From an uncultured Megamonas sp. (lineage in GTDB: Bacteria; Bacillota_C; Negativicutes; Selenomonadales; Selenomonadaceae), in the NCBI GenBank assembly GCA_900556715.1, contig USPM01000016.1, positions 1 through 18,000 of the forward strand: a stretch of 18,000 nt of DNA, read 5' to 3'. Below the pieces are notes generated by a model. That model was not told the origin of the DNA and searched no databases. It saw nothing but the letters and a program-made list of their open reading frames with translations. This document shows, in pieces, positions 1-7,191 of this stretch (position 1 is its first letter; each line of letters starts with the position of its first letter). The position numbers were made by a program, and so were the translations under genes.

Positions 1-53
1 TGGATAGCTCTTTGTCTATCTCTACGTACATATTTCTATATACGCTGACTATT

Positions 54-461
54 TTATTTGCCTAACTCATGATTAAAATCACAAGTGTGCAGCTCACAAT
101 AATCAAAAGCTCCTCTAGTCATTGATGAATATTCATTTGACATTCTTCTGCCATCTAATAATACTAAAGCACCTGCATTTTTCCCACGAACCATCAATCT
201 ATGACCTGCACCTATTTGAGAAACATCAACATTTGTTGCCAATTTCAAAGCAGAATAAATATCTGTTGCTCCTAATTGTTCAATATCTTCACTGGTGATG
301 ACTTCTACAGCATTAGGTACAGCTTTCACTTCTTGCTGTGTTTTTGTAGCTGTTACCACTACATCTGGTGTTTGGATTACTTCGCTGGCTTGCGTGCAAC
401 TTGTCAATCCCATCAATATAGATAAAGTTAAAAGTGTAGATTTACGTTTTTTTGTTAGCAT
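54..461 (-). pseudogene. TonB-dependent outer-membrane receptor, 5' fragment only (plug domain, broken)
   Basis: The first ~120 residues are the start of a TonB-dependent receptor. They comprise a signal peptide (KKRK then a hydrophobic stretch, cleavage probably near TQAS), a TonB-box-like DVVVTATK segment at about residues 33-41, and a plug domain with VEVITSEDIEQLG and MVRGKNAGALVLLDGRRM. The family is normally 600-900 residues and continues with an IERVEI..RGP..ALYG-type plug segment and a 22-strand barrel. Here similarity stops around GAFDYCEL, a short unrelated tail follows, and a stop lies at 54-56. None of the three frames downstream to base 1 restores the plug. The start ATG has a good AAGGAG site 8 bases upstream. 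The gene follows the heme locus on the same strand, with its own Fur box. It would have been the cognate heme or siderophore receptor; what remains cannot form a pore. It could be an insertion or recombination scar. Confidence 0.75.
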
Positions 462-493
462 TGCTCGTCTCCTTTATTATAAAATTAAACTTT

Positions 494-526
494 ATTAATA
501 ATAATCATTATCATTTATATCTTAAA
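494..526 (-). promoter_or_regulatory. Fur-box promoter of the TonB-dependent receptor gene
   Basis: Bases 494-512 match the 19-bp Fur consensus GATAATGATAATCATTATC at 16 of 19 positions. On the minus strand a possible -35 TTTAAG (521-526) is followed after 17 bases by TATTAT (498-503), so the Fur box covers the -10. Iron-replete Fur would block this promoter. The box match is seen directly; the exact promoter hexamers are a weaker call. Confidence 0.7.
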
Positions 527-529
527 AAT

Positions 530-561
530 TATGGCAGTTATCAAAATTAATCATAACTGCC
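530..561 (-). terminator. Terminator after the radical SAM gene
   Basis: A 9-bp perfect stem (533-541 with 553-561, GGCAGTTAT/ATAACTGCC) has an 11-base loop. Read on the minus strand it is followed by CATAATTTTTA, giving a weak U tail. It lies 18 bases past the stop of the radical SAM gene and separates the operon from the receptor gene promoter. Read on the plus strand the flank is also T-rich, so it may work both ways. Confidence 0.55.
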
Positions 562-578
562 TTATTTTATTTATATAT

Positions 579-1982
579 TTAACCTTGTGCTGCTATTGGC
601 TGAACTTCAAAAGATTTTTTGCCCATCAATAATTGTTGTGTAAGTTCTATTATTGTCTGTGTGATATTATTTTGCCAAAATTGACCAGCAATCGTCATTT
701 TATAAGTATGACCACATTTTTCAAATAAGCCATATTCCACCCAAATATTGAGTACTTCTTCTAATTGTAAAAGTTCTTCACTATATACTTGAGCTAATTT
801 TTGTATATTTACCATACAATTTTCAGTCTGTGCTTGAATATCTTTAAATAAAACTTTGCCTTCTGCTTCTTTAGTTAACACCATCAATGGCCATTTTCCT
901 TCATCAATAGCATTCATATAACGCTGTAAATCTCTATTTAAAAACATAGAAATATCTCCTACAAAACCGCCAGCCCCTGAACCAAATGGTATCACATCAG
1001 CTCCTGATTTTGCCAAAGTATTATACATACTGCGTTCACGATTTGTTTTTGCCCAATGACAGACACTCAATCGCTTATAAGCTAATTCATCTAAATATAA
1101 AATAGCTGCTTCTAAATATTTTGCCTGCTGTTTTGTTGTTGCCGCAGGTGGTATTTTACCATTATCTATCGCTTTTTTTAATGCAGATTGTTCAAATACA
1201 TTTAATTGATACAAATCCATACCATCAATTGGCAAACTATCTGCTATTTTTAAATCATTTACAAAGTTATCCACATCTTGAGCAGGTAAACCATAAATCA
1301 AATCTATGATTAATACGGCTTGATTATAACTTGCAGCTCGTTTGAGATTTTCAATAACAGTTTCTTTATCATCTTTGCGTCCCATACTTTGACGGATAGC
1401 TGTATCAAAAGATTGTACACCCACAGATATGCGATTTACACCATGTTTAAACCATACTTGCAATTTTTCATCAACTAAATCATGCACACGAGCTTCCATA
1501 GTTATTTCGCAATCATTAGCAAGTGGCAATACTTCATTTATGGTTTTTAATAATCTATCTGCATTATATGGCGATAATGTAGATGGTGTTCCGCCACCAA
1601 AAAATACAGCATTGATCACACTATCTTGTACATATTTATATTCTTTTGCCATTGATAATTGCTTGATTAATCTATCTACATACATGGTTTCGCGTTCTTC
1701 ATTAGAATAATTCTGGAAAAAACCACAGTATAGACAAATTTGACTGCAAAAAGGAATGTGTATATATACTGCTTTCTTTTTACTTTTTTCTCCTTTTCTT
1801 TGCATATATTCAAGCCAAATTTCTTGCTGTTTTACAGGTGGTACCATCTGTCCATTTGTCCCTGGATGAACTACTCTTTTTTTGCAAAAAGTCTCCGTCA
1901 AAGGCTGACAAGATTTTTCCCCTATCATCATCTTATATTGTTCAGCTGATAGATTATCTAATATTTCTCTTATTTTGCTCAT
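579..1982 (-). CDS. hutW: ChuW/HutW-family radical SAM heme-opening enzyme (anaerobilin synthase-like)
   Basis: This 467-residue protein is HemW/HemN-like. IHIPFC-SQIC-LYC at residues 74-86 gives the CxxxCxxC 4Fe-4S/SAM motif (C79, C83, C86), followed by GFFQN, typical of the ChuW/HutW branch rather than plain HemW. FFGGGTPS (SAM contacts), an ME-A-R glutamate segment, NRISVGVQSFD and DLIYGLP follow in the usual order. Characterised members (E. coli ChuW, Fusobacterium HmuW) use SAM to methylate and open heme without oxygen, giving anaerobilin and free iron in the cytoplasm. The start ATG overlaps the flavodoxin stop by 4 bases, so the pair is translationally coupled; the flavodoxin is a likely electron donor or product partner. 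A heme-chaperone (HemW) role is the alternative, but the Fur-controlled uptake context argues for heme breakdown. Confidence 0.85.
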   Translation of the reverse strand: MSKIREILDNLSAEQYKMMIGEKSCQPLTETFCKKRVVHPGTNGQMVPPVKQQEIWLEYMQRKGEKSKKKAVYIHIPFCSQICLYCGFFQNYSNEERETMYVDRLIKQLSMAKEYKYVQDSVINAVFFGGGTPSTLSPYNADRLLKTINEVLPLANDCEITMEARVHDLVDEKLQVWFKHGVNRISVGVQSFDTAIRQSMGRKDDKETVIENLKRAASYNQAVLIIDLIYGLPAQDVDNFVNDLKIADSLPIDGMDLYQLNVFEQSALKKAIDNGKIPPAATTKQQAKYLEAAILYLDELAYKRLSVCHWAKTNRERSMYNTLAKSGADVIPFGSGAGGFVGDISMFLNRDLQRYMNAIDEGKWPLMVLTKEAEGKVLFKDIQAQTENCMVNIQKLAQVYSEELLQLEEVLNIWVEYGLFEKCGHTYKMTIAGQFWQNNITQTIIELTQQLLMGKKSFEVQPIAAQG

Positions 1983-2518
1983 AAGTTCATTTCACCACTC
2001 ATTTTTGCTTTAATCTCACTAAATACTTTCTTTGCATTAGCCAAATCTTGCTCATCAGGGTGTGTACTAGCTTTGCGATGACGTTCTAAACGCTTTTCAT
2101 CTACTGCATGAAAATTTTCTTTAGAAACTTTCGTGCCAAACATTTTTTTCATTGCCTCTAATAATTTAGGATCAATCTTTCCTTGGCAGATAAATCTCCC
2201 CATAACCTCATTAGAACTATCTAACATATCTATACCATTTTGCAAACTAGTTTTTGCATGTTCTGAATCTGGTTCGGCTCCTAGCGTAGCATATACAGCC
2301 ACTTTACTATTGCGAATAGATTTCAAAAATTTACTAGCTTTTGCATCAGCTGTTCCTTTGTCCACCCAAAAACCTACAACAACTAAATCATAACCTGTAA
2401 TATCAGGATTATCTTCTACTTTATAAATATCACAATTCGGAGCTAAAACTTCGGCAATAGCTTCTCCTACCATTTTTGTATTACCTGTTAAACTAGAATA
2501 AACTACTATTGATTTCAT
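1979..2518 (-). CDS. Flavodoxin-family protein, HmuF/BilS-like partner of the radical SAM enzyme
   Basis: This 179-residue protein has a flavodoxin fold. It starts with a beta strand (KSIVVYSS) and a phosphate-binding loop SLTGNTKMVGEAIAE at about residues 9-23 that would hold the FMN phosphate. DLVVVGFWVDKGTADAKA (45-62) and KVAVYATLGAEPDSEHA (72-88) follow, with a charged helical tail. Length and these segments resemble the BilS/HmuF type better than classical electron-transfer flavodoxins. In Fusobacterium, HmuF beside HmuW was described as binding heme and reducing anaerobilin. Here the gene overlaps the radical SAM gene by 4 bases, the same pairing. An AGGAG site precedes the ATG. The likely role is electron supply to the radical SAM enzyme and/or reduction of its linear tetrapyrrole product. 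Confidence 0.8.
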   Translation of the reverse strand: MKSIVVYSSLTGNTKMVGEAIAEVLAPNCDIYKVEDNPDITGYDLVVVGFWVDKGTADAKASKFLKSIRNSKVAVYATLGAEPDSEHAKTSLQNGIDMLDSSNEVMGRFICQGKIDPKLLEAMKKMFGTKVSKENFHAVDEKRLERHRKASTHPDEQDLANAKKVFSEIKAKMSGEMNL

Positions 2519-2624
2519 TTTTTATCTCCTTCTTTTCTATAAAAAATATATCTTTACTCAAATTATAGTCTAAATTTATCTTAAACACACTAAAATTTAA
2601 AACTTTTATTTTTTATCAATTAGA
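2519..2624 (-). promoter_or_regulatory. 106-bp gap with possible internal promoter before the flavodoxin gene
   Basis: This is the largest gap within the minus-strand operon. On the minus strand there is a good -10 TATAAT (2562-2567), but no convincing -35 at 16-18 bases upstream, and no Fur-box match. There is no hairpin terminator after the ABC-2 permease, so read-through from upstream is expected. A secondary promoter for the flavodoxin and radical SAM pair is possible but weakly supported. Confidence 0.3.
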
Positions 2625-3368
2625 TTATTCATTATAATTTTTTAATTGATATCTACTAATTACCAACAAGATTAATGTGATAATTATTAAATAAATCATA
2701 TCTAACAAACTATACATACTAAATACTTCTGTACGCAATAAATTATTCGCTAAAGTCAATGGCAAAATTTCCACTACAATCTGCAACCAATCCGGCAAAT
2801 TATACAACGGAAAAAATGTACCACAGAAAAACGTCATTGGTGTAATTATAAAATTTATCACTGAAGATAACGCATCTGGATTTTTAATCCAAAGACCTAT
2901 GGCAATCCCTAAAATACCAAAGCAAAAGGCAGATAATAAAATCCCTAAAAATCCCCAAAGGCTTAACATCGGCACATCAAAAAATACCATAGCTATGATA
3001 TAGATAATACCTCCAGCTATAAAGCCACGAGTAACTCCAGCTAAAGTGATGCCTAATATAACTTGAAAAGCAGAAATCGGACTCAATAATAATGTCTGGA
3101 ATGTTTTAAAATAAAATCTCCCTACACTTACTGATAATGATGTCTGTTGAAAAGCATTCATCATGACTGTTATCGATAACATTCCCTTTGCCAAAAAAGG
3201 TAAATAACCACCATGGATATTATTCATTACAGGTCCAATCCCCATGCCAAAGGCAAATAAATAGATTATCGGAAACATCACCGCTGAGAAAATATATCCT
3301 AATTTTCCCATTTTCTTTTGTAAAAGTGCCATTTCACGCATATATACTGCTAAAAAATTCAAAATCAA
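2625..3368 (-). CDS. ABC-2 type transporter permease
   Basis: This 247-residue membrane protein has about six hydrophobic segments: near residues 20-42 (LGYIFSAVMFPIIYLFAFGMGIG), 55-75, 100-125, 133-160, 170-190 and 222-240. That is the layout of ABC2_membrane (DrrB/NodJ-like) permeases. The FFCGTFFPLYNLPDWLQ..LPLTLANNLLR segment before the last helix is typical of the family. The start overlaps the paired ATPase gene by 4 bases, so they form one transporter. Members of this family usually export small molecules, lipids or polysaccharides. The cargo is unknown; its position between the importer and the heme-breakdown genes suggests heme, a porphyrin or the linear tetrapyrrole product. That is inference from location only. 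Confidence 0.85.
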   Translation of the reverse strand: MILNFLAVYMREMALLQKKMGKLGYIFSAVMFPIIYLFAFGMGIGPVMNNIHGGYLPFLAKGMLSITVMMNAFQQTSLSVSVGRFYFKTFQTLLLSPISAFQVILGITLAGVTRGFIAGGIIYIIAMVFFDVPMLSLWGFLGILLSAFCFGILGIAIGLWIKNPDALSSVINFIITPMTFFCGTFFPLYNLPDWLQIVVEILPLTLANNLLRTEVFSMYSLLDMIYLIIITLILLVISRYQLKNYNE

Positions 3369-4105
3369 TAAGCCTCCTTACCAATAAATCGTAAAAAAGC
3401 TTTTTCTAAAGTTATATCTTCATTTTCATCTTTTTGCATTATCTGCTTTATTTTTTCTACTTCATCTATCGCCAATAATTCTCCTTGTTTTAAAATAGCG
3501 ATTTTATCACAAAGATATTCAGCTTCTTCCATATAATGAGTAGTGATAATTACACTTATCCCCATATTTTTTAATTTTTTTATTTCTTGCCAAATGTCAT
3601 ATCTCACATCAGGGTCTAAACCTACACTAGGTTCATCTAATAATAAGATTTTAGGTTTCACTAATAAAGCTCTAGCAATCATTGCTTTTCTAGCCATACC
3701 GCCAGATAATTTCTCAATCTTTCTATCTTGCCAAGTATTCATTTCAAATTGAGATATTATTCTTTCTACTTCATATTTATAATTTTTCACCTTATACAAA
3801 CGAGCATAATATAGCAAAGCTTCTTTAACGGAAAATTCTCTTTCCATATTATTATCCTGCATGACAAAACCTAGCTGAGACTTTATCTTTGCTCTTTCTT
3901 TATCAGCATCAATCCCTAAAATATCAAGCTTACCTGAATTTGCTCTGCTTAAACCAGATATTATCTTTATCATACTCGTTTTACCAGCACCATTAGGGCC
4001 TAAAAGCCCCAATATCTCGCCTTCTTCAAGTGTGAAACTTATATCTTTTAAAATAATTTTATCCTTAATTTGTTTATTTATCTTATTTAAACTTAAAACC
4101 TGCAC
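3365..4105 (-). CDS. ABC-2 type transporter ATP-binding protein
   Basis: This 246-residue ABC ATPase has Walker A GPNGAGKT (36-43), a Q-loop in LGFVMQDNNME (Q83), signature LSGGM (133-137), Walker B ILLLDEPS with catalytic E158, D-loop GLDPD and switch histidine in ITTHY. The sequence is of the DrrA/CcmA-like exporter type and differs from the FecE-type importer ATPase upstream. It starts with GTG at 4105-4103, sharing one base with the upstream TAG stop, and has AAGGGGAG 8 bases before it. It overlaps the permease gene by 4 bases. It would power export of an unidentified substrate. Confidence 0.85.
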   Translation of the reverse strand: MQVLSLNKINKQIKDKIILKDISFTLEEGEILGLLGPNGAGKTSMIKIISGLSRANSGKLDILGIDADKERAKIKSQLGFVMQDNNMEREFSVKEALLYYARLYKVKNYKYEVERIISQFEMNTWQDRKIEKLSGGMARKAMIARALLVKPKILLLDEPSVGLDPDVRYDIWQEIKKLKNMGISVIITTHYMEEAEYLCDKIAILKQGELLAIDEVEKIKQIMQKDENEDITLEKAFLRFIGKEAY

Positions 4106-4905
4106 TAATTTTTCTCCCCTTGTTTTACATCATAAGGGAAACAAACTAAATGTTTTTGTCCATTTTGTTCTAAAGACATGACTGACGTTTCTACATCATA
4201 TAAATCACAAAGTATTTTTTCTGTAAATACATCTTGCACCAAACCTTCAGCAAAAATTTTGCCTTTTTTCACCGCTACTAAGCGATGACTATATCTAGCA
4301 GCATGGTTTAAATCATGCAAGACCATAATCACTGTGATTTTTCTTGTTTCATATAATTTATATACTAAATTCATCAAATCTAATTGATGTTTTACATCTA
4401 AATACGTAGTTGGTTCATCTAATAATAAAATCTCTGGATTTTGAGCTATTGCCATTGCCAGCCATGCTCTTTGACGTTCGCCACCAGATAAAGTATCTAA
4501 TCTTCGATATCGCATATGTGATGTATTTGTCTGCGTCAATGCTTCTTCGATTTTTTCTTCATCAATTTTATTTGGCGAAGAAAATAATCCTTGATGTGGC
4601 ATTCTACCATAACAGACTAAATCATAAACAGTCATATCCATTGGAGCCGTTGAAGATTGTGGCAATATTGACATCTTGCGTGCTATATCACCAGGTTTCA
4701 TTTTTTGAATATCTTTTCCTTCTAATAAAACAGTCCCATGTGTAGGCTTTAATAATCTACCTAAAGATTTTAATAATGTTGATTTTCCTGAACCATTTGG
4801 CCCAATAATACTTATTATCTCTGATTTATCTACCTTGAAATTCAATTTATCAGCAATGATTTTTTGCCCATATTGCAATGTAAGTTTATCTGCTTGTAAA
4901 ATCAT
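4105..4905 (-). CDS. hmuV: FecE/HmuV-type ABC importer ATPase (heme or Fe-siderophore)
   Basis: This 266-residue ATPase of the iron-siderophore/heme/B12 importer family has Walker A GPNGSGKS (35-42), Q-loop SILPQSS, signature LSGGERQRAW (138-147), Walker B ILLLDEP (D162-E163), LDVKHQLDLM and H-loop VLHDLNHAARY. These are characteristic of FecE/HmuV/BtuD. The length matches the family. It overlaps the permease gene by 4 bases (ATGA). Together with the permease and binding protein upstream it forms a complete importer. Heme is the likely cargo because the same transcript encodes the heme-opening enzyme; sequence alone cannot separate heme from siderophore or cobalamin. Confidence 0.88.
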   Translation of the reverse strand: MILQADKLTLQYGQKIIADKLNFKVDKSEIISIIGPNGSGKSTLLKSLGRLLKPTHGTVLLEGKDIQKMKPGDIARKMSILPQSSTAPMDMTVYDLVCYGRMPHQGLFSSPNKIDEEKIEEALTQTNTSHMRYRRLDTLSGGERQRAWLAMAIAQNPEILLLDEPTTYLDVKHQLDLMNLVYKLYETRKITVIMVLHDLNHAARYSHRLVAVKKGKIFAEGLVQDVFTEKILCDLYDVETSVMSLEQNGQKHLVCFPYDVKQGEKN

Positions 4906-5924
4906 CTCTTTTGCATTCCCCTTTTCAATAAATAAAGGAAAAACGGTGCACCAATAAATGACATAAATACACCTACAGGCACCTCTATAGGACTAAAAGC
5001 AGTCCTTGCCACTGTATCCGCTACAATCAATAAAATTCCACCAAAAATAGCTGAACTAGGCAATAAATAGTTAAAATCAGAACCCACTACTAAACGCATC
5101 ATATGTGGCACTATAAGACCAACAAATGTGAGCATACCTGCCACACTTACAGCAGAAGCAGCTAATAAAGCCGCCAGCGTAACGAGGAAAAATCTTGTAG
5201 CTTCCACTCGTGTTCCCAAACTTTTTGCTACATCATCACCTAATTGCAAAGCGTTTAACAATTTACTGCTGATACTCACACCTACTAAACCAATAATAGT
5301 ATATGGCAAAATCATAGTTACATGCTTCCATGAAGCACCTGAAAAACCACCTGCCATCCAATTCACTGTACCTTGAATTTTATCGGAGAAAAATACCATC
5401 AAACATGTCATACCGCCAGCAAAAAATGCTGAAACTGCGACACCAGCTAAAATCAATTTAAGTGGCTGAATACCATCTTCCCATGCCAGTGCAAATAAAA
5501 TTAAAGTCGCTACCATTGCTCCCACAAAAGCTACGATTGGCACCATATTCGTATATTCAGGTAAAACAATCATGACTACCATAGCAGCAAGACCAGCCCC
5601 TGCTGATACTCCAATAATACCTGGATCTGCCAATGGATTTTTCAATACACCTTGTAATATACAGCCTGCAATAGCTAAATTTATACCAGCAAACATTGCT
5701 GTAAGCACTCTAGGAATGCGAATGTGATATAAAATTCTATAGCTTTCTGTATTTTGAACACCTACAAACACATTATATAAATCGCTAAATGATGTATTTG
5801 CTGTACCTATAATCATGCTGATAAATAAAACTGCTACCAACAAAATCAGTCCCAAAAACATCACTAAATTGCGTTTTTTACTTCTAGGATCTTTTATCTT
5901 TTCACTTATACTAGCAATAGCCAT
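4902..5924 (-). CDS. hmuU: FecCD-type ABC importer permease (heme or Fe-siderophore)
   Basis: This is a FecCD-family inner-membrane permease of about 340 residues with some 9-10 transmembrane helices. It has the family landmarks RIPRVLTAMFAGINLAIAGCILQGVLKNPLADPGIIGVSAGAG and the ATPase-contact segment around LGTRVEATRFFLV, followed by AGMLTFVGLIVPHMMRL. An ATG at 5930-5928 sits directly on the GAGGT site; the ATG at 5924 (MAIASI) is about 7 bases after GAGG and is preferred. It lies 18 bases after the binding-protein gene and overlaps the ATPase gene by 4 bases, so all three are co-transcribed. Confidence 0.87.
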   Translation of the reverse strand: MAIASISEKIKDPRSKKRNLVMFLGLILLVAVLFISMIIGTANTSFSDLYNVFVGVQNTESYRILYHIRIPRVLTAMFAGINLAIAGCILQGVLKNPLADPGIIGVSAGAGLAAMVVMIVLPEYTNMVPIVAFVGAMVATLILFALAWEDGIQPLKLILAGVAVSAFFAGGMTCLMVFFSDKIQGTVNWMAGGFSGASWKHVTMILPYTIIGLVGVSISSKLLNALQLGDDVAKSLGTRVEATRFFLVTLAALLAASAVSVAGMLTFVGLIVPHMMRLVVGSDFNYLLPSSAIFGGILLIVADTVARTAFSPIEVPVGVFMSFIGAPFFLYLLKRGMQKR

Positions 5925-5942
5925 TACCATACCTCATATTTT

Positions 5943-6920
5943 TTATTCTTGTAAATATAAATCATCTGCCAATATATTTATCGCTTTAGCTATATTAGTA
6001 CCAGGATTTACAGCAAATAACTGATATGGTAATACATATACTCTATTATTTTTCACAGCAGATATATCTTGCCACAAAGGATTTTGCCCTAAATTTTCAT
6101 CTATACTATTTTTTACTGCGTCCACATCACCATGAGTTACTACAAATATTACCTCTGGATCTTGTGTAGCAATATATTCCATTCCTAATGGGATATAGCC
6201 ACTGTCTTTTGCTACAGAATCCACATTATCTGCTATATTATTACCACCTAATCGTTTTAATAAATCTCCTGTAAATGATTTACTTGTTGCCATGCTAAAG
6301 CTATCTGTCGTGCCCCAAATTATCAAACTTCTTGGAGCTGTTTTATTTTCTGCTCTAGCAATCGCTTTTTCATAATCAGCTTCTATTTCCTTGATTTTTG
6401 CTTGAGCAATTTCTTCTTCTCCTGTTAATTCTCCATAAAAACCTAAAGTGGATATCACATCTTCATATGTGTCTAAAGATTTAATCAACACAGGAATATT
6501 AGCTTTCTCCAAAGTAGGAATTAATTGCTGATGAAAAGGTACATTTACACCAATTACTAAATCAGGTTGTAATTTCAAAATAGTTTCTACACTAGGATTG
6601 TGAATTACACCGATTTGCTCTATATTTTTTGTTCCTTCTTTGACTTCATCACTCAAAGCTTCTGAAGTCGGTTTTCCCACTATTGTATTAGTCTCTTTAC
6701 CATCAGCATAATAATATAAATCTAAATGAGAAGCATTTAATAATACTACACGTTTAGGATGTGTTGGTATTGTTACCTCTCTACCTGTGCTATCTGTAAC
6801 GACTCTTGTTGAGCTGATATTATTTGTATCTTCTTCATGTGAGCGAAAGCCTAAAAACAATCCGCCAATAGCTATCAAACAAATAATGCCAAAGATTACT
6901 TTTCTCAAATAGCCACTCAT
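5943..6920 (-). CDS. hmuT: FecB/HmuT-type periplasmic binding protein of the ABC importer, N-terminally anchored
   Basis: This 325-residue protein belongs to the cluster of iron-complex and cobalamin binding proteins (Peripla_BP_2). Evidence is the VVTDSTGREVTIPTHPKRVVLLN opening, IGVIHNPSVETILKLQPDLVIG, TGEEEIAQAKIKEIEADYEKA (the long backbone helix), and LGGNNIAD..., EYIATQDPEVIFVV and NPLWQDISAVKNNRVYVLP. One hydrophobic segment spans about residues 8-25. There is no lipobox: the only Cys there (C14) sits mid-helix and no L-A/S-G/A-C pattern follows. The protein is therefore probably held by an uncleaved anchor or released by signal peptidase I, rather than being a lipoprotein. A GAGGTG site precedes the ATG. 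It would hand heme or an iron chelate to the permease. Confidence 0.85.
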   Translation of the reverse strand: MSGYLRKVIFGIICLIAIGGLFLGFRSHEEDTNNISSTRVVTDSTGREVTIPTHPKRVVLLNASHLDLYYYADGKETNTIVGKPTSEALSDEVKEGTKNIEQIGVIHNPSVETILKLQPDLVIGVNVPFHQQLIPTLEKANIPVLIKSLDTYEDVISTLGFYGELTGEEEIAQAKIKEIEADYEKAIARAENKTAPRSLIIWGTTDSFSMATSKSFTGDLLKRLGGNNIADNVDSVAKDSGYIPLGMEYIATQDPEVIFVVTHGDVDAVKNSIDENLGQNPLWQDISAVKNNRVYVLPYQLFAVNPGTNIAKAINILADDLYLQE

Positions 6921-6943
6921 ATTTTCACCTCTTTATTTTTCAA

Positions 6944-7168
6944 TCAACTTTTTATACAAATTTTATTTACATCTTTGCCAATTTTACTTATACAACTACA
7001 TTTAGGGCATTTTATTTCTACATATTTAACTTTTCCATAAAAAAGCAATCTATTACATCGCTTACATCTATGTTCTGGTAATTTAGTTAACGTTTTCTTT
7101 TCGTCTTTTTTTTCATCATCTATAATAATATTTTCGATTTCTTCTTGTTTTAATATAACTTCTTGCAT
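6944..7168 (-). CDS. Small Com-like zinc-ribbon protein
   Basis: This protein has 74 residues from the preferred ATG at 7168, which has AAGAG nine bases upstream; a longer frame from TTG at 7195 overlaps the tonB stop but lacks a ribosome site. The N-terminal half is acidic/lysine-rich and probably helical. The C-terminal half has C35-x2-C38 and C54-x2-C57 in HRCKRCNRLLFYGKVKYVEIK-CPKC, the layout of the Com zinc-ribbon family (phage Mu Com activates mom translation). It would bind zinc and perhaps RNA or DNA. It sits 23 bases after tonB and 23 before the binding-protein gene, so it is in the operon. Its task there is unknown; a regulatory role in the iron/heme response is one guess, a metal-sensing accessory another. 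Confidence 0.7.
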   Translation of the reverse strand: MQEVILKQEEIENIIIDDEKKDEKKTLTKLPEHRCKRCNRLLFYGKVKYVEIKCPKCSCISKIGKDVNKICIKS

Positions 7169-7191
7169 CAAAAACAGCTCTTTTCTCAATA

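Noticed and set aside
1121..1309. Plus-strand open frames opposite the radical SAM and other minus-strand genes
   Set aside because: All lie opposite well-conserved genes, have no ribosome sites or family resemblance, and are explained as shadow frames.
3365..4105. ABC-2 pair as a cytochrome c maturation (CcmAB) system
   Set aside because: No other ccm genes are present and the permease resembles drug/polysaccharide-type ABC-2 permeases; the location alone does not support it.
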